Below are positions 58,613-64,000 of a stretch of DNA of 64,000 bases, one piece after another. The stretch is from Saururus chinensis (taxonomy: Eukaryota; Streptophyta; Magnoliopsida; Piperales; Saururaceae): assembly GCA_035235625.1 (NCBI GenBank), contig CP141140.1:50401351-50465350 (forward strand), read 5' to 3'. The notes under the pieces are model-generated. The model did no database searches, had not been told where the DNA came from, and worked only from the letters and a program-made list of their open reading frames with translations. The translations under genes and the position numbers were made by a program. The first letter of the stretch is position 1. The number at the start of each line of letters is the position of its first letter.

Positions 58613-59557
58613 TTACTCAAAGCTTACTTTTGGGGCATAGATGAAGGTAGTAGACAAAAGTTCAAAGTGTACCAGTTCTAAAACTCCTAGTTTTAGAACA
58701 CTTCTTTTCCCATCAGGAGAGAATCCGGAGAGACTGATCTTACCAACAACCAGGATAATGTAAATTAAAAGGTTCGCCATCCCCACAACAGAAACGTAAA
58801 TTAAAAGGCTCGCCATCCCCACAACAGAAACGTTAAGAGTATTGTGCAGTCTGTAGTTGTAGCTAGCTCCGACCAATGTTGCCACCACGATAAGTATTAA
58901 GCCAAGGATGATTCTTTCACAAGAAGTCAGCCAGAACAGAAAACAAAGCCCAATTGTCGTAATCACCGCGCTCCGTACTTGTTGAAACAGAGTTGTGGTT
59001 ATTACTCTCAAGAGATGGTAGACAAACATTAGATAAGCTAGAAATACAACTCCCTCCCAGCCCATAGAGCAGATTTTCCCGTACAAGAAGTACAAAGGTT
59101 ATGAGAGGTATTAGAAACAAATTAAATGGTATAAAGTAGATACTTATGGAAATAAGTGCACTTCCACACGTATTGAGCAGAACTAGTATCCTTAACAGCC
59201 TCTAAAAAATGAAGCGACGCATGAATCCAGAGCCACGCTCTGCCAAGTCTCCCACGTCATAACCTTCAGAAGTCCGCAAAGTGGCTTTCCCAAGAGAGGA
59301 AAATGTGTAGCGTTGAGTAGAGAAGTTGTCCACTTCACCAGTGGCTTCATCCATGTCAATGCTGCTCGGCCTATCCAAGGCATGACGTACCCAATCTTTG
59401 TTGTCACGGATCCATAATCCACGCAGTCTACTTATATTTGGACAACCTAAGATCTCCACACTGCTTATATGAGGAAACTGGCCTTGCAGACCACTTAGAG
59501 AGTCTACATACAAACTTTTCATGTATCTCAGATGTAGAGTTTGGATTTTCCATTCCT
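58613..59557 (-). pseudogene. NLR-like protein, C-terminal fragment (copy 3)
   Basis: 59522-59202 encodes the last LRR and linker (MKSLYVDSLSGLQGQFPHIS through RGSGFMRRFIF), then a stop replaces the Glu of FLFERLL. 59095-58613, in a shifted frame, encodes the later membrane segments and the FIYAPKVSFE end. The sixth hydrophobic segment is lengthened by a 36-bp in-frame tandem duplication (58764-58835) that repeats VSVVGMASLLIY. Homology to the other copies ends abruptly at about 59557, so about 560 N-terminal residues are gone. It is not expected to make a working protein. Confidence 0.85.
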
Positions 59558-62500
59558 CTAGATCAATCTATGGTTTTTCTTTAGAAAAACAGGCCTCTCT
59601 GCTTTTGGGTTTTTGTCCAACACATCAATTTATAGGTAGGGTAGGTTAAACTAAAAGATTGGAGAAAGTTGGAACCAAATTTTGCATGTTTCATAGAACT
59701 ACCCTACAAGTAAATCGATAGGGTGATCAAGCAACTCACACAATCTAATGAAGTAAATAGCATATTGATCAAGTGAGAGGTTATTGGAAACTGCATACTG
59801 CAAGTCAATTAATCAAGCGATCGATCACCTAGCATAAAATTTAAAGGGCAGTCCAAATGAAATTCTGTCTCATTTTGACTTCTGGGATCAATAGACTAAA
59901 GTATAAAAAGATATAAGTGCCATTTGTTTTAGGAGTATAATGGATCAAATGTGCTATTTGAACTCATCTTCCTATATCTTCACATATAGTTTGATTTTAT
60001 TAAAATCTTTTAAATTTTTATATTTTAAAAATGTTTTCAAGCTCATATTAGCTTATTAAATCAAGCATAATAATCTAAATTACAAGACAGATCTACTAGT
60101 AATTTTGTCATAAAATTTTCCAATTCGTTTTTTTTTTCTACAAAAGTGATACAAAGTAATCTCACAATGGTTTGGTCTCGTAGAGAAACCTTTGGAACAC
60201 CGTCTCAACACTCCCCAGGATTAGAATACAAGAATATATAGCTAGGGAAGTCAACACAACCATAGAGGAGTCCAAAAGGGGTAAGGAAGTCCTAAAATAA
60301 GATGATTTTATGAGCTTATACAATGTGCAGATGAAATCCAATCAATTTCAGGCCAAGCCCATTGAATGACATTGCACGTAGGCTTGCAGCCATGGTTGCA
60401 TCAAATTAAGCCTAACCGGGGCTGCTAGCCATGGTCAAAGTGGCAGGTTTGCCAATCATCTATGGTGGTGGTGGAAGGCTGCGATGACTGTAGTAAATAT
60501 AGTATAATTATATTATGTTGTATATGACTTAAAATCAATATTGTGGCAAAGTAGGACAAAGAGGGTGAAGACGATGGAACCATGGCAGAGGTCAGGTAGT
60601 GGCCACTGCTACCAACTTATAGCTATATATGGTTGTTGGAGGCCCTTATAGTTTATTTAGCCAACTATAAATTTATACTCTATGATGCTTACAGTAAATT
60701 TATACTTTGTTGGAATTTAGAAAATGTATTGTCCATTGTGGCGACGATAAAGGTGGTGATCTAATGGAAAGTAGTAAAAAGACAAAAGTGCAGTAGCATG
60801 GATGCTGGTAGTTGTGGTTGGGTGATGCGGTGGTAGAGGTGTGGGAAATCAAGAAGAAAACAAAAGAAAAGAGGTTTAAAGAAGCAGCGAAAGGTGAAGA
60901 GGAGGATACTATTAGTATTTTCGAGCAAAGGTCTGTAATTTTGTAAAATGGCAGGCACAACTTTTGTGGGAAAGCAAGAGGAATATGATAAGTGGTAGAT
61001 ATAGTCACAATTGTGTTCGTTCACAATGGTAATTAAAGGTGAGTGCTAAGTCTAAGTGAGAATTTTCTCTAAATATATTTATCACATAAACCTGACTTTT
61101 GTAAGTGGCATTTTTGCCAGAAATGTAACCAAATTATTTTAAGCAAAGTAGCTTTTACAGAATTATTGATCAGTTGGATAACCAATATATTAAAGTTCAT
61201 CTACTCAAACATCCGTTTTATCCGCTACAACCCAAAACTTTATAACATAATGACAAGGAACGCACCCATAAGAAGACAATATCATATTGGGGGAAATAAT
61301 CGACGCTGGTGGATTTGTGCTTTGGCATGGTCATGTAGTGCCGTACAGCATGGAAAAGGATGAGCGTTGAGAATGCGACCCTAATGAGTGAAGAGGATGC
61401 GGGCCGGATATTGTTTGCCTTGCGTGTTGAGCATGCTAGAGTTGTTAAAAGTTTTCCATTCAGATTTAGGTAGATAAAAGTGTGAATACATTTATTTCAT
61501 ATCATTGTATTTATCTTATCTCACAGAGATAGATCCTGTATGTTTCAAACATTTCCTCTATCTCATTTCAATAGTTCTATTTTGAAAAAATATTTATCTT
61601 TATTATTAATAATTTTATTTGACTCAATTTAAGTGGTTATTCAATAGTAAGACTCATATCTAAGAGAATTGAAAATTGAATAAAAATTATTAATTTAAAA
61701 ATAATATATTAATATAAAAAAGATTAATATAAGACAAGAAGTTTTATGTTTACATGTCTTAACTTTTTCAAAAAAAATAAAAGGACTGTATGCATAGTTT
61801 TCACAAAAGTCCTAAATTAATAATTCTATTTGACAAAAATATTTAAGTTATAAGGACTTAAAAAAATTGTATCATAGATTTATTTTCTCTTACTTTAAAA
61901 GTGGGTTTCATCATTAAATAAAAAATTACTTATTTTCTAAATGTTAACATAGGACAGAAGAAGTACAAGTTTTTTATGTTTTATTTATTGTTCTAACAAA
62001 GTTGGGCAACGTTTAACCACCTCAACCCATGTTAAAGGCCCTAAGTGGGGTATGATGTTGCCTCCCAAACGTCACCTATTCAAGTTTTTCTTTTGATTCC
62101 TCTCTTTTATATACAACTTTTTTATGGTTTCCTTCTTACTTGTCTACATCTCATATTTGGTCATTGGCTCAAATCATTATATCTTAGCAGGACTGCACTA
62201 CGAATAAGATCCAGAAAAGCAAAACCGAATATATATTTTTCTAGACAATTTAATCTTATAAACATGTGTAGATCAATAATATATTCTTTGGTTGTTTTTG
62301 TCTTCTTTGCAGTGTGTCACACAACGATTCTCTGACTTTACAATTTAAAAGCCCAATTGACGCTAAACTGTGAGAAATAAGTCAAGGTAATTTGCTTGGA
62401 CATCTTTCATTCTATTTATAAAAATACAACGCTGTTTAAAATTAAAACTACAAGGGACGAATCTCATTGTTGTGGGTGATAGAAAATACAAAATGGACAG

Positions 62501-62649
62501 ATATGTCGGTGAGGCTCAATCTCGGGAAGGCAAGAAGTGAATAGCAATATATAGCTGGACTTGGTCAATGATTCTACTGAATCATATGAGAGCCTATTAT
62601 GGAAGGTTGTCTCACAGCCCACCACGAGATCATGGAGGGATGCACTATA
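59558..62649. other. No supported gene; AT-rich region
   Basis: About 3 kb with only short frames (minus 60700-61024, plus 62045-62335) that show no recognisable domain, codon pattern or splice structure. I see no homology to the other units. Confidence 0.4.
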
Positions 62650-63110
62650 TATTAAGCTTTTCACATAGCAAGTAGAACCTTGGGCTATGCAGTGATTTGG
62701 TAAATTTATCTTCAATTGGATTAGTACCATCAACATGTAAGATTAAAATTGAACCATTGAGAACATGCTAGATGAAATGGACATTTATGTCAATGTGCTT
62801 TATGTGCGTATGAAAAATTGGGTTCTTGGACATTTGAATTGTACTGATGTTGTCACAAAGTAGGGTTGGAGCTCCGTGTCTTGAGATCTAACCAGTGGAG
62901 AACATGTATACCATAAGACCTCTGCAATGGCACATGTAAGAGCACAATATTCCACTTTGGCAGTGCAACATGATATTCCGCCTTGGCATTGCAGTGCATT
63001 GGTACCCCACGAAAAATAAACTGCATAGCCCGTAGTGGATCGCCTAGTTGAGAGCTAATGTGGCACACTAACATCACTTCAAGTGTGCATTAGTTTTCAA
63101 ATTTCTAATT
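62650..63110 (-). mobile_element. Ty1/copia fossil fragment (RNase H, 3' end of pol)
   Basis: Minus-strand pieces match the end of copia pol: a TRRSTTGY-like motif near 63030, KAEYHVAL-type AEY motif near 62965, LLCDNIST..NPIFHTHIKHID near 62860-62790, and EDKFTKSLHSPRFYLLCEKL near 62710-62660, which is normally the very end of the polyprotein. No LTR was recognised. Broken, several interruptions, old. Confidence 0.7.
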
Positions 63111-63564
63111 AGATTAGCAACTCCTAAAATAACCTAATTAACTTACAAATTTAAATTAACCAATTATAACATGCAGCAAATCACAATTCCTAATTTATGT
63201 GACTTGTCAAGTATCAAATAAAAAAGTAAACTACACAACAAAACAGTTCTTTTTTGTGGAAAACGCTAAATAAAGAAAAACTACAAGACCTCATTTAGCC
63301 TTGAAAATATGTTATGAAATAGAGTTTTTGGAACATATGAGGCATATGTGTTATAATTAGCTATATTTTAATATTCAAATGCCTATTTTATATATATTAT
63401 TTAAGTCTTTAGAGTCTGACCAGATTAAGTGATGTGTTGAGTCGGATTTAAAATTGAATTACTTGAAAAGTAAGAACAAACATATTCTGAAGGTTGAAGA
63501 CTTTAACAAATAATTGAGTGTTGAAGACAAAAAGCTATAAATCTAGAGATCTTCAGTTTCTTTA

Positions 63565-63915
63565 TCTCTTTATTCTTTCTAGAAAAGTCTTGGATGTAGA
63601 AATTAACTCTTGTAACATTGACTCTTCTTCCCTGGCATTACTATCCATGCTAGTAAATACCTCGTGAGTCTTTATATTTGCTTCATCTTTACTATGTGAT
63701 ATTTAGAAATAATCAAAAACTACTTTTGACTCAATATTACACACATTTGATATTGTTTTAATCATCAAAATAAGCTAAGACATTACTTATGATTCAATAT
63801 GCACTAACAGTTATGTTTTTAGTCTCTAGAAATCTTTATTCCTATCTAGAAAAGCCTTGGATATAGAAATCAACTCTTGGAACATTGACTCTTCTTCACT
63901 TGCATTACTATCTAG
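63565..63915. repeat. Pair of about 85-bp direct repeats
   Basis: 63565-63650 and 63830-63915 share TCTAGAAAAG.CTTGGAT and AACATTGACTCTTCTTC and GCATTACTATC, about 85% alike, 265 bp apart. They could be remains of a small repeat. The flanks 63111-63564 and 63916-64000 show no gene. Confidence 0.7.
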
Positions 63916-64000
63916 GCTGATCCGTAAATTGTCAAAAGTAGAATGACTATTGTTTTCAATTGTAAGGACAAATCAGCCTCAATGAGAGGAGATGGGGGGC

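Noticed and set aside
59558-62649. Small frames at 60700-61024 and 62045-62335 as host genes
   Set aside because: No domain, splice pattern or second copy supports them.

Overview
The window is repeat-rich nuclear DNA of a flowering plant. The evidence is an NLR-type and an LRR receptor-type resistance-gene relic or gene, Ty3/gypsy chromoviruses, a Ty1/copia relic, CACTA and Mutator-like (MULE) DNA transposons, AT-rich spacers and GT-AG splice signals. I cannot name the species. Only two long, well-preserved protein genes are visible; most other coding signal is transposon-derived or broken.

Layout. 1-345: edge of a broken LRR receptor-like protein gene (minus strand). 956-2325: small tandem repeats, including a ~105-bp minisatellite. 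3331-11199: a non-autonomous CACTA element with matching terminal inverted repeats and an ATA target duplication, split by a Ty3/gypsy fossil (5418-10747). 12253-15028: NLR-like gene copy 1 (minus). 15029-17350: its duplicated upstream region. About 17517-30885: a Mutator-like element, interrupted by a second gypsy fossil (18672-23580, AAATC duplication) and by a 2.2-kb piece of a further NLR locus (25657-27883). 30886-31884: CACTA-type remnant. 33112-35890: NLR-like gene copy 2 (minus). 35891-39935: its upstream region. 39955-43226: gypsy fragment. About 43540-51895: a second Mutator-like copy with MURA transposase remains on plus and a multi-exon Ulp1-protease-like gene on minus. 52640-55290: LTR-like halves in opposite orientation. 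55718-57665: direct repeats around CACTA-type sequence. 57660-59557: third NLR copy, 3' part only. 62650-63110: copia fossil. The rest shows no gene I can support.

The same order, CACTA sequence, NLR 3' flank, NLR gene, upstream region, Mutator/Ulp1 element, occurs twice (about 3.3-30.9 kb and 30.9-51.9 kb) and begins a third time (56.5-59.6 kb). The window is therefore best read as a tandem segmental array whose units were later altered by different insertions.

The most unusual item is the NLR-like protein itself. It has a short N-terminal region, no recognisable P-loop nucleotide-binding domain, a winged-helix (ARC2-like) segment, an LRR region, and a C-terminal block of about six hydrophobic, probably membrane-spanning segments. 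Two paralogues keep this layout open over about 845 codons. A 525-bp part of their LRR region is almost identical while the flanks differ by several percent, which suggests gene conversion.
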